A DNA stretch of 64,000 bases from Wolfiporia cocos. Lineage: Eukaryota; Basidiomycota; Agaricomycetes; Polyporales; Phaeolaceae. Of the stretch, positions 10,386 through 22,472 are shown piece after piece (position 1 is the stretch's first letter; each line of letters begins with the position of its first letter). The stretch covers positions 2,666,001 to 2,730,000 of the forward strand of contig JACCLO010000012.1 of NCBI GenBank assembly GCA_029448655.1, written 5' to 3'. Both the position numbers and the translations under genes were made by a program. Under the pieces are notes generated by a model, which was given only the letters and a program-made list of their open reading frames with translations, had not been told where the DNA came from and ran no database searches.

Positions 10386-12126
10386 GTCGAACATGTAGCG
10401 GACTTGGTTCAATGCAAGTCCAAGCGCCCACGTGAGCTAATATTGCGTCATAGGGCAAACACTTGTCCTGTCTCGAGTCGTCCATCTTTTTCTCTTACCT
10501 CTACCGCATACCTCCACTATCTCCCCGTCTTTGTTGTTCTGGTAAGGTGGCCATAGAGGTAATTGGTTGCTTCATCACAGATCACAGCAAATGAAAGCTT
10601 TGAACAAGATTGAGTGAGTATATGCATGCACAGCAACTGTCTTCGATAACTTCCGTCTGTAGGTGCAAACTGCAGAGGTACGTACATTCCCCATGCTTGC
10701 ATCGTGCCCCGAGATGGCACCTCTCCTCGACTCAATCCACCACCCGCTCGACGAGTTGCCCGCCAGCGCAGACATTGCAGTCCTGGTCCGCAACATGTGA
10801 AGCGTCAAGGATGTGCACTGGGCACACAGGCGATCGGACTGACCGCAGAACATGGTGAGTGTATGCGCTCGCCCACACCGATCCCTGGGTCCTTTTTCGA
10901 CCACTGATACATCCCAGATAGCGGTCGCAGGGCTCCTGGAGTCAACCTCTGGCGATTGTATCACTTCCAGCCTATCCCCGCTTTGCAGACGCAGGGCCAT
11001 GTGGCTACCACAAGTGCTACTGCCTCTCATCGTGCTTCCGTAGACGCTACTTCCCCTGCCTTGCCTGAGGCTGCCGGAAGCACCACTTCTGACTTGCACC
11101 CCTTTGCTCCACTACCACCACCCCGCTCGACACGCCCGCCGAAGGTGCGGAGCCCAGCGAGCCTCAAGCGCCGTCGCCCGCTGCGACACACCCGAACATG
11201 ATCGTCGTGGTGCCCGTGATCGTTGTCGGTCTGCAGTCTGTCGATATGGGCCGCACGCACAATCATGCTCACGGCGCCGCAGATCATATGCAGCCGTTGG
11301 ACGACGTGCGTTCTACAGAAAGTAGCTTGGGTTCTGCTGAGAATTGGTGGAACCAGAGCAGCACTGCCCCCATGGACATCCCCTTGCGTGGTCGCCTGTG
11401 GCGTTCACGTGCTGCAGATGCTCTGAGGCCGCTGCTTCCTGGATGGAGAAGCGGCTTGCACAATAGACAATCGACTGATGCAAATGGAGCCAGGACGTTC
11501 CTCATTTATGTCATTGGAGGTATGCGAAATCTCAGCATCTTGAGATATCACTATTAACTTTCTACAGGCTATTACCCACCTAATCACCACATGGTAACGG
11601 GCTCGGACAGCTTAGATTCATATGAAGCTCTTTGGTATGTTCACAGATTGTCTGACAGTGCAACATGTCTGATTTCGAATATTCAGGGAGCTCGCCGAGT
11701 TGCTGCGCTGCAGGAGGATTTGAGTAGTATGACGCAAAACCTACGTCAAAAGGCCGAGGATATGTTCTAGTAGCTTTCTGTAGTTTGCGGCAGCTTATAA
11801 AATGGACAATGATATGAATTTGTACGTTCTGATTGATTTGGGAGTAAAGGCCACTGGCAATGGGTATATTCTGGTAGCTTTTGGCACTCAACCCAGGGCC
11901 CCGGGTATTTTTCTCTAGCTTCCAGTAGACGGGGATATAATTTTTAAATTATTGGGTATCCGTCCTACATGCCTAATACTACCTTCATAGCTTTTGGCAT
12001 CTTACAGTAGCTACTACTATGTTACCGGGCGCCTAAAAGATAGCGCATGCTATTCTACCGTCCAATTTTAACCCCTATCATACCCGTCATCTATTGATAG
12101 ATTCTGGTATGAGGTACTTTCACTGG
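10386..12126 (+). repeat. Dispersed repeat R1, copy 1
   Basis: Two stretches match copy 2 in the same order and orientation: 10386-10800 corresponds to about 43075-43500, and 11766-12126 to about 45078-45455. The second block (around GTAGTTTGCGGCAGCTTATAA) is the best conserved. The middle differs between copies; in copy 1 it holds a RING-gene fragment. I could not define the ends or a target duplication, so the class is unknown. A Helitron-like gene-capturing element is one possibility. Confidence 0.6.
11050..11707 (+). pseudogene. Captured 5' fragment of a RING-type E3 ligase-like gene
   Basis: A coding stretch in the frame of 11198-11519 contains VVPVIVVGLQSVDMGR and ends in FLIYVIGG. A 48-nt intron (11520-11567) leads to YYPPNHHMVTGSDSLDSYEA. 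A 52-nt intron (11635-11686) leads to WELAELL, after which the sequence changes and reaches a stop within six codons. From memory, these blocks belong to a conserved basidiomycete protein that carries a RING-H2 finger further downstream; that finger is absent here. Retained introns show capture at DNA level rather than through mRNA. No intact start was identified, so this is treated as a gene fragment. Confidence 0.55.
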
Positions 12127-14023
12127 GCTTCAACCATCGAGGGCTGAAGCGCTGAAGTTTGAATCATTGGCAGTCAGCGTGAAAATGCTCATTGAAATGC
12201 TCACCAGGCACCCTGTGCAACAGTACTAATTAGATGACAATAGAGTATTACCCCTGCACTCGAACAACCGGTCGCCTATCAGCATGTCGTCAGTGTCCCC
12301 TGTCCCCGCCCCCACTGTCGCCTAAGTTCCCTCTTCTCACGATCACGTGCATCACCTGTCGCTGTCATCTAAGGTGACACCACAGTACGTAGACTGATAG
12401 CATTTCGTCAGACACTCGGTTGATCCTCGCTGCAGAGTGCGGTCGACCCTGGCCGTATCATAAGCACATAAATAACCCACCGACGGTCTAGGTGATCAAT
12501 GCTCAGCCACACAGACCCGAAAATGTGCTACAGCACAGCCTCTTCAATTCTGGCGGCCCGTTAGGCCTTTTCGATGCGGTATATACACCAACAGTGCATG
12601 CGTATTCATCGTATATACTCGTCATCTTCCGCAGCTGCGTTCGCAAGCGGCCACCACGACACCGTTCCTCTACGTCGGCGCATTTGGTAAGCCATAACCT
12701 GGACATCGGTAAGAAACCCCATGATAGCAACATGTCGATCCGAACACATTCGATTGTCTTTGATCTCGCAATGCGGTAGTGGGGCGGCGAGAGGAGTAAA
12801 TTAAACATGATGGCTGGTGGGAGTCCTCTGCTCAATGAGCCGCAGCAAATTGTGTGCGTATCACGGGAACCCGTCCTGACGCTTCCGTTTCCGGCCGGTA
12901 TTCTCCAACCCATCAGCACCTGCCGTGGATTATATGGTGTAGCGGACTGAGTGACCGTGCAGGTTAACAGCGTGTATTTTCTTTACTATGCTCTATAGCC
13001 AGATCCTTCACGAGTTTGCCGCACCATTACCCCATTCAATTATTGGTACGTATCTTTTACTCAAAGAATTTCTAGATAACGTAGCATCTATGTTGCGAGT
13101 GTCATAGAACTATTATGAACGACAATATACTAATACCCGGGGACATCTAGATTGCATCCATATTTATGTAGCAGTGTTCTTGGATTGATGCTTATGCTGT
13201 TGATACTGCGCGTAATATATCTTAGGTGGGTATCTCCTCTTGACAAGTCCAAACAACTCTCTATCTAACGCCTCCGAATTGCGCAGTTATAATTTCCGCT
13301 TTCGAAAATGTCCAGGAGATTAGCCTGCAGATTGTCCTCACCTTCAATATACATTCTTCACCCCTCGTGGATAAGTGCATCATTCTCGTGCTGATGAGTC
13401 GGCTGACTCAGTCTCGACTCGGCAGGCTCATCCACGCCACGCCAATTGTGATAACGAAGGGCGGAGACAACCACGAGGACCCAGACATCAAGTCAAAAAC
13501 GTTGCGAAAAGCATTCCGGTTCTAGATAGAGCCTACACAAGATCCTACCAGTACTTCAACGTGAGATTGCTTAGAGACCAATCGAATGTGCTGTAACAGA
13601 ATATGCAATGCCGCATTGTACCACGACGACGCTAACACACGCCGAGGCAGTGTACCGTGCGTCTCGTTGTCATGCACATTGGTGCAGCACTGACCAATCC
13701 CAAATCATTGCCATCCGTTGTAATCCGCTATCTTCTGAATAAATATAGTTCCTTCTATCGATGGATTATCTCTGAATGTCTGTTAGGAATTCAAGTCATC
13801 TGCCCTTCTCCACATCTAGGTGCGGCGGCACTTTGCAGGCACAATCTTCATCGTTCGCAACCGGAACGTTGCGGGCAAATGTGGCCGCAGGGTTGGATGT
13901 GACGTAACATCTCGTATATTCCCTTATGGACACTCGCACTGCCTGAGCGGATCATGCCCGCCTCGATGGCTTTGCCGTACGGCGTCCGTCGGCTTACTTT
14001 CGCGCTGAAATGAGGTTCTGTGG
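12127..14023. other. No gene recognised
   Basis: Only short frames without familiar motifs are present (for example 12492-12779 plus, 12503-12919 minus, 13375-13596 plus). The stretch is of mixed composition. The last 100 bp probably contain the promoter of the secreted repeat protein. Confidence 0.4.
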
Positions 14024-14032
14024 TATATATAA
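14024..14032 (+). promoter_or_regulatory. TATA box of the secreted repeat protein gene
   Basis: TATATATAA lies 85 bp upstream of the ATG at 14117, a normal spacing for a fungal core promoter with a short leader. Confidence 0.55.
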
Positions 14033-14116
14033 GCTGGAAAAGCTGCCTCGACAGCACCCGCAACTCACAGTTACTTTTAAATCTCGTTCACATCTACTTG
14101 CTTCGCTCCGCACACG

Positions 14117-14516
14117 ATGGTAGCGTCTGGCATATTTGCGTTGACTGCATTGGCGTGCACGCTGGTCGCAAACGCAGGTACGTCCCACAATACCTATCGT
14201 GTATTCGCAGACCACCCTGTTTACACGAAATGCCTATGCAGCCGTTGTACCGCTCTCGCCGGCTTATACGACCGTCGATGGCTCGGTGTTCACCACGGTT
14301 GTGCCCTCCCCCGATCTGCGTGCTATCAATGGCGAAGTGTTCACCACAGTTGTGCCATCCCCCGACCCGTCCGCTGTCAGTGGCTCGGTGTTCACCACGG
14401 TCGTGCCCTCCCCCGATCCGCCTGCTGTCAATGGCGAGGTATTCACCACGGTCGTGCCATTCCCCGACCAGTCTGCTGTCAGTGGCTCGGTATTCACCAC
14501 GGTCGTGCCATCCTAA
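14117..14516 (+). CDS. Small secreted tandem-repeat protein
   Basis: Exons 14117-14177 and 14242-14516 with a 64-nt GT-AG intron give 336 nt, 111 residues. Residues 1-20 (MVASGIFALTALACTLVANA) are a typical signal peptide with an AxA-like cleavage site, and the intron falls directly after it. The mature protein is almost entirely a 17-residue (51-bp) repeat of the form G-S/E-V-F-T-T-V-V-P-S-P-D-x-x-A-V/I-S/N. There are four full units and one truncated unit, ending in a TAA stop. It has no cysteines in the mature part and no recognised domain. Repeats alternate GSVFTTVVP and GEVFTTVVP, hinting at a two-unit (102-bp) duplication. It is probably extracellular, perhaps wall-associated or an effector-like protein; function is unknown. 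Confidence 0.68.
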
Positions 14517-16015
14517 GTCATCTACCATTGCAAGCTTCTGAGCGATGATGTGTCGTGCTCGGCATTGTGGCAAGTAGAATTCATTTCTTGCTTGTATTCC
14601 CCGATTTCTCACTTTTTCACAGAGCCCATGGGTTTGTCTGCTGGATAGTACACTGGTATACTACTTGGTTATTCTGTCATTCTGGTCTATAGAAGTATGT
14701 AATCCTTGAAAGCGGGTCACATACGACGTTCTGCAATCGTTATCGTTCGATTGCTTTTGTCGGTTAATGGATGCGTGAGTGCATGTGAACTTCAACTGCT
14801 CATTTGACGCCATACATCAAATGCCTCCCAGAGCTGATTGTGGCTCAGAATATTTTCGCCCCACTCCTGATCATGACCGCCCCCGAGATAGATTCCATGT
14901 TTCTTACGGGTATAACAGAACGCTATGTCGCATTCTATCTGCGGTACTGCACTCAGAAAGTGTAGACTGAGAGAATATTACGTTCGACCAGGCACAGCCA
15001 AGGTAGGTTATTAGCCTTTTGAAGCTAGTGGAGGCGGTAGGAGCACACAAATTCAATTACCTTCGACTGACAAGGAGAAGGTTGACTTGTCCCCCCAACA
15101 TTGAAGCCAGTTTCGACCAACAGGCGCCCTGCTCACGTGATGGGTCTGATAGTTCGACTCCCAGATGATGCATACATTTTCTAATCTCTTGTAGGCGGTA
15201 ACGTTAACCTAGTAAAAATTGTAGAGTGTTGCGATACAATGCAATTTTTCTAGCACTCTTTGACACAGAAATCATGAGTGTTCATGAGAAAGTCAGCTCA
15301 TCTGAACAAAATAAACTAACAGACGCGTATATCAGGTGCAACGTGCAAGATAGTGAGTTACGGCATAGTGTGCGCAACACATGGGCTGGAATGGAAACAT
15401 TCTAATATCATCCACTGAGCACCCATCTGGCATGCATGTCATGATCAAGTCCAAACACGAATCAGATACTCAGGAGCAAGCGAAGGTTAAGCGCCGGCGG
15501 GGCCAGTCGACACTTCCTCGTCCTTTATTGTGAATTCGAAAGATTCAAGTTTTCGAAAGATTCAAGTTGCTACCAGTGCGTCCAAGGCCTGTCTCATTTT
15601 TCATGCGCGTATTTGTGGCTGTGATAGTTCAAACGCCAAGGACTTGTCCTATGCTTGGGACACGGAGTGCAGTACTCGCTATCAGATGGAGACGTATCTC
15701 TAGGGGTACATAGTGTGCAAATGTGATGCTGGTGTTCAACGTTCAAATCCTCGCCTTGAGGGGGCTCATGGCCTTCCTAAAATTAGCTGACCTCGTTGTT
15801 TTACCGGTAAGCTTGAGGCTTGAAGCTTGGACTGTGATCACGTCCGGCTGCTCAGTAACGTGCGTCTTTCACCAGCAACAAGTAATGCACGCAACGACGT
15901 CCGAAATTCAACGCTCGCACAGGAAACGGGCGCAACGCCTATCAACCAGCGCTTGTGAGAAATACGCGAATATCCGTTGCGACAAACTGGCAAGAACAGC
16001 CCGCGTCCCGCACGC
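14517..16015. other. No gene recognised between repeat protein and RPC40
   Basis: Apart from short open frames, nothing recognisable is seen. A short direct duplication of GAAAGATTCAAGTT occurs near 15538-15567. Plus-strand frames at 15723-16429 run antisense into RPC40 and are considered shadows. Confidence 0.4.
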
Positions 16016-17694
16016 TCATGCGTCCCTCATCGACACATCTCCATCTCCGTCTCCTTGTCCTTGTCCGGCACCCTCCTGCTCGCCATCCGCGCCAGCGAGC
16101 AGCGTCTCCGCTGCGCGGCGGATGTCCGCGATTTTGCTGCGCATCACTTGGATGGCCTCCGGGAGCAGCTCCTGTGGCGGGTACGGGCCCTCGGACTCCA
16201 CCGTGTCTGGGTTGACCGAGAGCAAATGAGAGGACTAGTTGAGAGGGTAGGCGAAGGGAAGGGAATAGGAAGGAACGTACAGATGAACCAGTCCCGTATG
16301 CGCTTCAGCTGGACGCACTCCTCGAACTCCTTGTGCCGGAAGACCTCGCGCGACATGCTCTCCTTGCGCATCGCGCGCTGGTCGATTGACACCTATGCGA
16401 GTAAAGACGCGGCGCTATTAACATCTTGACAGGTGAAAATAGGAGTTGCAATGGCGGACCTCGTCATTAGACCCGATTTGGACGACTCCTGGGCTGAAAC
16501 ACCGAGCGAACTTCTCTGCTAGATGTGGTGGCACGGGCTTTGAGGGGTTGAGTAGGATTAGGGGGTGAAGACGGTATGATGCCGTCGCTATACACAGGGC
16601 AGTGGGTCAGACGATGCATGTGGATAATCAGGGGCAAGGCAGAAGCAGTCATTGTGATGTTATAATGTAGAGCATAACTGACCCACAGGACTCCACTTGG
16701 CATGCTCCTTCCCAACACCCTTCACTGCGTGCAGTTCCATTTCGATTTGCTGGCCCGGCCGCAATTTCGCAAGGACAATATTCTGTATGTCACGAGTCAT
16801 AAGCAACATAGTCGATGAAGCCGAGGAGATCACGAGGAGATACCTTGTTGGTGGGGCCGGGAGGGTAATTCGCAGAACCCTCCGAAAGCACAGAGACCTG
16901 CTCGCCCGCCGGCCTGAAGATGAGATCTCCGCTTGTGACATACTCGTTGATATACCGCCGTGGTGCGCCCTTCTCGCGCGATACGCTTTTGTCTGCCTCG
17001 CAGGTCACATCGAGGCTATTGGTACGCCGCACAGAAATGTAAGGGATAGGAGTGGTATCAGTGGAGCAGGGTCAAACAATGAGTACATAGAATGACTAGC
17101 GACGAACCTGAAGACGAGAGTGTTTCGATCAGTTAGTTTGCCTTCTGTATCCTCGTGAACAAATTCGAACAGTCTCGGGTTCACGTCCAATGGAACCAGA
17201 CCCAGGCGGTGTGCGAGCACTTCGTCGTGAATCACAGACGTGTTGTTATACACATAGACGCCCTCGATGGCCATGGTAGGCACCTATGACAGCAACATAT
17301 ATTTAGGAAAATCAACGCCTAGCACAGTGTGCAGATGATATGCGTACCTCTGCGATCATGATGCGCCGGAATGCATTCGCAATAGATGCATCGACACCAA
17401 CGAGGTCGAATTCGATAGATCGTTGCGACAGACGTTGCACTTCTACGCGCAATGACTATGACGAGTACAATCAGTTTTCAATCGCTCGTCGGCTGGGAGC
17501 GTGCAGCAATGGAGTCGTACCTTCTCGAACTTGGCCAAATTCCAGCTGTGGTCCTCTCCAGGATAGTGTCCTGGGTATTCGGTGTTGCTCACGTCGGAGA
17601 CATGTTCTGCGTGCACATTGACATGGCGGCGTGGGTTGAGTGCAGACGAGGGCAGCGATGAGGGGCCTGCGTGCGCGGAGAAGGTGGAAGCCAT
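16016..17694 (-). CDS. RPC40: RNA polymerase I and III subunit RPAC1/AC40
   Basis: Eight exons (17694-17521, 17455-17348, 17283-17108, 17015-16844, 16782-16683, 16587-16460, 16392-16281, 16206-16016) give 1,161 nt, 386 residues, with all phases consistent. The family is recognised from [19 protein letters not shown], then [20 protein letters not shown], then [18 protein letters not shown], and later [19 protein letters not shown] with HAKWSPV and ATASYRL. The last two exons join as RIRDWFIYTVESEG, matching the usual C-terminal block. The protein is the alpha-like subunit that pairs with AC19 to start assembly of RNA polymerases I and III. Yeast and human homologues are about 335-346 residues; the excess here is an N-terminal extension and an acidic Gly/Gln-rich tail. 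The ATG at 17694 was chosen because the longer frame upstream resembles an intron end. Confidence 0.93.
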
Positions 17695-18456
17695 TTTTGC
17701 GCCGCGACCCCCGGATTGGCCAAGACTATCCTGCTCGATCGCTTGCCTGATCGGGAAGAGACAGCAGCAGATTAGATAAGACATGTCCGAAGTGCGTGGC
17801 TAGCCTTCAGCTCACTACTACCACACATGCATGTCTCATATGTACATGCGCATTCAGCACATACTGGAAGGGGAAGGGGGAGCATTGTCTCGCAACGCGG
17901 TACAGTGGCTATCTCTACAGCATCACATCATACATATTGCCAACGTGTTACGTGTAAATCACTGACATTCGCCAATGGAACAATGAAAGAGATTGGCCGC
18001 TTTGGCAACAGCTCGAGCAAAAACTTCATTCCACGAGAGACGGCTACTACCGCAGCGCAGAGACTCCACGGGAGCTGTGGTTCCTCTCACACCCGTAAGG
18101 TATATATATGTTTACCTTCATGATCTCGTCACTATCCTATATCAATCGCGTATTGTATGCGACATAGACCAACAATCGCGCTAAGCTTTAACAGACAGAA
18201 CTATGCTACATTTACAACTGAAATGGGGAGGAGGTGCTCTTAGTCGGAAATGGTATACGTTGGCAATCGATCATCGATCAGCTCGTTCAGGTGGTATCGC
18301 GGTGCGCTGATGGTGCAGGGTGCTCCCGTGCGACTTTTCATGCGTCGCGCGCAGATACGGCGAGTACTTTGCTGTGCCACAGAAGCCGCCTCGTCTATCC
18401 AAATCTTGGAGAACGCCAAAGCTGTGTTTCCATATGACAGCGGCTTGGTAGCCAAA
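17695..18456. other. No gene recognised; upstream of RPC40
   Basis: This stretch should contain the RPC40 promoter. Short frames on both strands near 18240-18480 resemble nothing I recognise. The segment ends where a solo LTR has inserted at 18462. Confidence 0.35.
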
Positions 18457-18461
18457 GTAAT

Positions 18462-19395
18462 TGTCACAAGCCAATTTCAAAGCCTAGTAGAACACCCTAG
18501 GTTGACACCCCATTCACGCCATAAGCACGCTACAGCACTCTATCCGAGCCCAGCTGGAATCCTACGGCAACGCTAGTAGAAGCCCTCCGCTATACAGGAC
18601 ACTACGGGCACTAGCAGGCCACCAGCAGTCTAACCCTAAACTCAGTCCAAGTCCCGGCAGCAAGGCACGCGCTGCCTAGTCCCTAAACCTCGGAGTCACG
18701 AGCCGACCCCTAGAGTCCAACAGGCTACGATAGTACGACGGTACGCCTTGTACAACTAAAGGCTAAACCGCCACCGCACACTATGCTATACGCCAACTAA
18801 GAGTACGGTCTACACTCGCACGTGACCCAGAACACTAAACCTAACGCCTCACATCCCTACCGCACGGACACTCGCCATTACTGGCATAGACACTATACTA
18901 TACCCCTTACGCACCCTGACCTACGAGTACAACAGGCAGGGGTAATAACCCAAGGCTCTGCACGACTGAGAACCCTACCAGTCACAGAGCGCTACACCCC
19001 GATCGCGGCAAGACCACGCCCGATCACGGACTTAGAACCCCACCATTACCGGCGCACCTACGATCGACGAGAACCACCGATCAAACCCGACAGATTGGCT
19101 ACTCTATCAATCCACCCCTTATACGCTACGTCGCCATGGACATCCTCGCGTACCCCAGCGCTCCGATGCCATTACCGGCCCGTAGCTCATAGCCAGTTAG
19201 ATACCAGTACGTAGAGGCCTCTGAGCCGCCGTACACAAACATGTATAAATAGATTAGGAGTATATATGCCAGGCAGTCTTGAGCGTAAACCTCAGACTTG
19301 TCTTGGCCTTTGACGGCTAGTGGTCCCGGGACCAGGAAGGCGCCTTTGAGCGAGCCCCCTTCCCCCGGTTGAGTGCTAGTTAGTTGCTTGTGTCA
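18462..19395 (+). mobile_element. Solo LTR, family E
   Basis: The 934-bp segment begins TGTCACAAG and ends CTTGTGTCA, short inverted ends of LTR type. It is flanked by the 5-bp direct repeat GTAAT (18457-18461 and 19396-19400). A TATA-like TGTATAAATAG lies near 19240, so transcription would run left to right. No internal retrotransposon sequence remains, as expected after LTR-LTR recombination. The 130-codon frame at 18822-19214 lies inside it and is not taken as a gene. Confidence 0.75.
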
Positions 19396-19400
19396 GTAAT

Positions 19401-20235
19401 TGTCAGTCTCCCTTGCCAATTGTTCGTATCATGACAAGATGTCACGTCTTTGATGCGCCTCGGTGCCAATGGTAAGGAAGTGTGGGTCATGAACTCACTT
19501 CACATAGCGTCAGAATCAGAAAACGTCACTGTAGAGTAAATATGCGTAACGAACCCAGTAAGATAACTTACGGAATGGCTTGCAAATAATCCTCGATGAT
19601 CTGGAAGTTCTCCTTGGGCCATCTTTGATTCAGCAATACCGTATATGAGCACTGATAGCTTGCAAGGAAGTTTCCCATCTGATTATGCTCTAGGTAACTG
19701 TCGTTTGCGCACCAGATAGCAGATGTGAAGCTCCGAGTCGTGGGTGCCGCGAAGGGCAACTAATTTCCTTTACATCGCTGATGTATAGTCCGGGAACCTC
19801 GCATTAGTTGAGAAGAGAATTCAGACCCAGGTTCTGGATAAGCGCTATTGCAGCTAAGATGGATGGGATGTTCAAGACCAGAAACCGCGATACTAGTAGC
19901 TCTATCAAGAAATGGGTGTCGGTGTTTGGATGTGACTGTTTCAAATTGTAGTTCGCAGTGGAGTTCACGATTGTCCACAGCGTGAAACGACATGCTTTCG
20001 GCCTCCAAAGGGGCGATCGTAAGGCTTTTCGCGTCACAGGACCTGTTAATTTGGCAAGCCATAGTATCGATTCACATTCTTGTCTCCTCTTCCCCATAGA
20101 TACCCGGTGGACCACTACAGCTCATTTCCAGCGGTGATACTCAGGAAGAGAAGCCGCTGATTCATAGGCGACTACACATCAGCGTGGATGGATCGTGCAT
20201 ATTACTGAGAACCACAACAGAGACTTTCATGCTGG
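19401..20235. other. Degenerate DNA with minus-strand gene remnants
   Basis: Minus-strand frames at 19568-19759 and 19804-20115 look like exon pieces (for example an intron-like GTAAGT donor just left of 19568) but are not recognisable. A block at about 20083-20140 (ATAGATACCCGG and ACTCAGGAAGAG) is partly repeated around the MITE at 21836-22530, so a segment here has been duplicated. Confidence 0.3.
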
Positions 20236-20237
20236 AA

Positions 20238-20825
20238 TCAAACGGAACTGCTTGGGGGCTCGTCGAGATTATCGCCTTCAATAACCTCTGTCTCATCATT
20301 CCAATTCGACTCTTGGTCGTGTGTGATATCGAACAGAACATCTTCTCTAGTGATTTGACGTTCCCCTTGGCACGAGCTTTGCATGTTGTCTATAGCTTTC
20401 TCATGAAAGTCTTTATCCTGGTAGTCAATCTTATGCAACTAATTGTTGCTGAATCTGCATGACGTACCGCGTAAAGTTGAAAACTGTGGTTGAAACTGTA
20501 GAGTGAGCTCCTTCTTCGACATCCCAGTTGCGGCATTTCGAGAACGTTCTGACTCTTGGCTGGCGAACGCAGCCTCGCGCAGGTCAAGCATATACCTTTT
20601 TACAAATGCAGATGTAAGACTAATGTTTTCATTAGCCCAGGAACGGAGGGGGACAATAGGGAACACAACGCGTTTGTGAGCAGAATCAGAGTGTCAGTAG
20701 CCTGATCGTGCCGTAATCAGTAACGAGCTCCAATTATAGATGTCTACTTGCCTGTGTGCAGTAAAACACCAATACAACAATATTCAATAAAAGAAGTATT
20801 CCGTATTTTGCCTTTATGGTCAGAG
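20238..20825 (-). pseudogene. C-terminal remnant of a multi-pass membrane protein
   Basis: Reading leftward from 20825 gives a hydrophobic segment KYGILLLLNIVVLVFYCT. This is followed by ANENISLTSAFVKRYMLDLR, a motif resembling the last helix and tail of fungal DUF6533-type membrane proteins. After a probable 46-nt intron comes an acidic tail, ending at a stop at 20238. The gene is cut on its 5' side by solo LTR C at 20826. No convincing N-terminal half was found beyond the LTR. The family call is weak. Confidence 0.35.
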
Positions 20826-21367
20826 TGTTACGGATCGAATATCCGTTCAACGCGAAATAACTAAGTCGAGTTACTCAGCGTATCGAGTAGCGCACTACTC
20901 GTCGGACTCTTCTGAGTCAGAGCGTCGATATACAAGCTGCAGGCTTAATTGCTCAAGCCTTTGAGAACGAGTATAAGATCCTTGAATTCAACAAGGTCGA
21001 GCTGAGGAACTCGACCGATATTTACATCAGGTTATATACTGCGATCCGTTAATTGGGGTCATAGTGTCTTTGGTACTACTACTATTAAGTCCGTCGGGCT
21101 AACGATATAAGTAATAAAGGAGAAGCGTTGCGGTTGAGCGCAACAAGAGATGAAACACGGAACTACTGTGGTTGGACACAGAATATCAGCTAGAACGCGA
21201 TGCGGACGCAGAGAGTGGGCATAGGGTTGTTATACATGAAACAGGGCCTACGGTTGAGCGGAGGCCCCCTAGAAATAGAACGCTGGGTACAGCGGTTGAA
21301 CGCTAAGTCCTCATATACGGTGAGGCGTCAAATGGAGTATTCGAGTGTACCTGATAGAACTGTAACA
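20826..21367 (+). mobile_element. Solo LTR, family C, copy 1
   Basis: The 542-bp segment begins TGTTACGG and ends ACTGTAACA, flanked by CAGAG on both sides (20821-20825 and 21368-21372). Its ends resemble those of the Gypsy LTRs in this window (TGTTACGG to CCGTAACA), so it probably belongs to a related Gypsy family. A diverged second copy starts at 48613. Confidence 0.75.
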
Positions 21368-21856
21368 CAGAGTCTAAATCTCCGGGAAGTGTTGATATAT
21401 CAGAGAGAACCCGTGCAGATCATAACTTTCAAGGCAGCACTGTTTGTTGCTGATTATCGGGCTTGAGCTTGAAGCTTGAGTCACGGCTATATAAAGGTAA
21501 GGACTTGGACAGCAGTCTGCGATGCTCAAGCTGGAGATTCTGAGCATGATAAACAGAGGAGCATGATGCTCGCACTTGGTCTGCATGTAACGATCCCTCA
21601 TATCGAGCTGTTCAAGGAGGAGGTAGCTTATCTGACATACTATACAAACCTATCAGTGAGATAATCAATGTGTTGTGTGATGCTAACAGCAGAAGTGTAT
21701 CTGAGGAGTGCAGAGAATTCGAATGTAAGTCAGTATACGATGACATCGTGATTGCCTACAGCATGGTACGATATACTTCTGGCCCCCGAGAGGCGATTCT
21801 TTGGCAAGTCCTAGTACTGGTGCATACGGTGCATCGTCTCTTCCCATAGATACCCA
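21368..21856. other. No gene recognised
   Basis: Short frames only. The right end contains the duplicated block (CCATAGATACCC) into which MITE A1 inserted. Confidence 0.35.
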
Positions 21857-22472
21857 TAGTGATGTGCAAAGCACGGCTCGGCTCAAAGCCTGGGGCTTGG
21901 GCCTGGCTTTGAAGGGCTCGGGCTCAGCGGAATGTCAAGCCGGGCCCTCCTTGACGGCTCAGGCCGGCTTGAGCCCGGCTCAGGCTCAGGCCAGGGCTTA
22001 TGGGTAATCATGTAGGACCTCGGAATTATTGGCTTGTGCAGTTCAAATGACAGCACAACATATTCAGAATGCTTATATGCCTACTATTTGTTGTTATTCT
22101 GATCTACAAGTATTTTTACAGCTGCTTATGATGTTGACCGAAAATCCAGATCTCGATCACAACCCCAATCGCAACAGTAGTCACAACGTTCCGCACTGTG
22201 TTAGCAGATCACAAGTCATTGTAATGGTCGTTGAGATCATATAAGGTGAATTGATGCAAAATCTTAAACCAAAGGGCCCATTTTCGCTAATTCTAACAAC
22301 ACCACAGCTGCGCGCCTAAAGCTGCCGGCTCAGGGCTCGGCTACGGCCGGCTCACGATCCAAGCCGGGCCCCGAGCCGTCTTAAGCCGCCCCCCCAGGCT
22401 CGGCTCGGCCCGGCTTAAGTCGGCTCGGCCAGGCCCGGCTCGCAGCTTTGAGCCGCGCTTTGCACATCACTA
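21857..22472. mobile_element. hAT-type MITE family A, copy 1
   Basis: The 616-bp element starts TAGTGATGTGCAAAGC and ends GCTTTGCACATCACTA. Its subterminal regions are very GC-rich, built of GGCTCGGC and CCCGGCTT motifs, around an AT-richer centre. Flanks GATACCCA and GATACCCG match in 7 of 8 positions. It has no coding capacity. Terminal TAGTG and an 8-bp duplication fit the hAT superfamily. Confidence 0.75.

Noticed and set aside
14094..14612. 172-codon antisense frame over the secreted repeat protein
   Set aside because: A 51-bp repeat stays open in several frames; only the plus frame has a signal peptide, intron and TATA box.
18822..19214. 130-codon plus-strand frame
   Set aside because: Lies wholly inside solo LTR E and has no recognisable motif.
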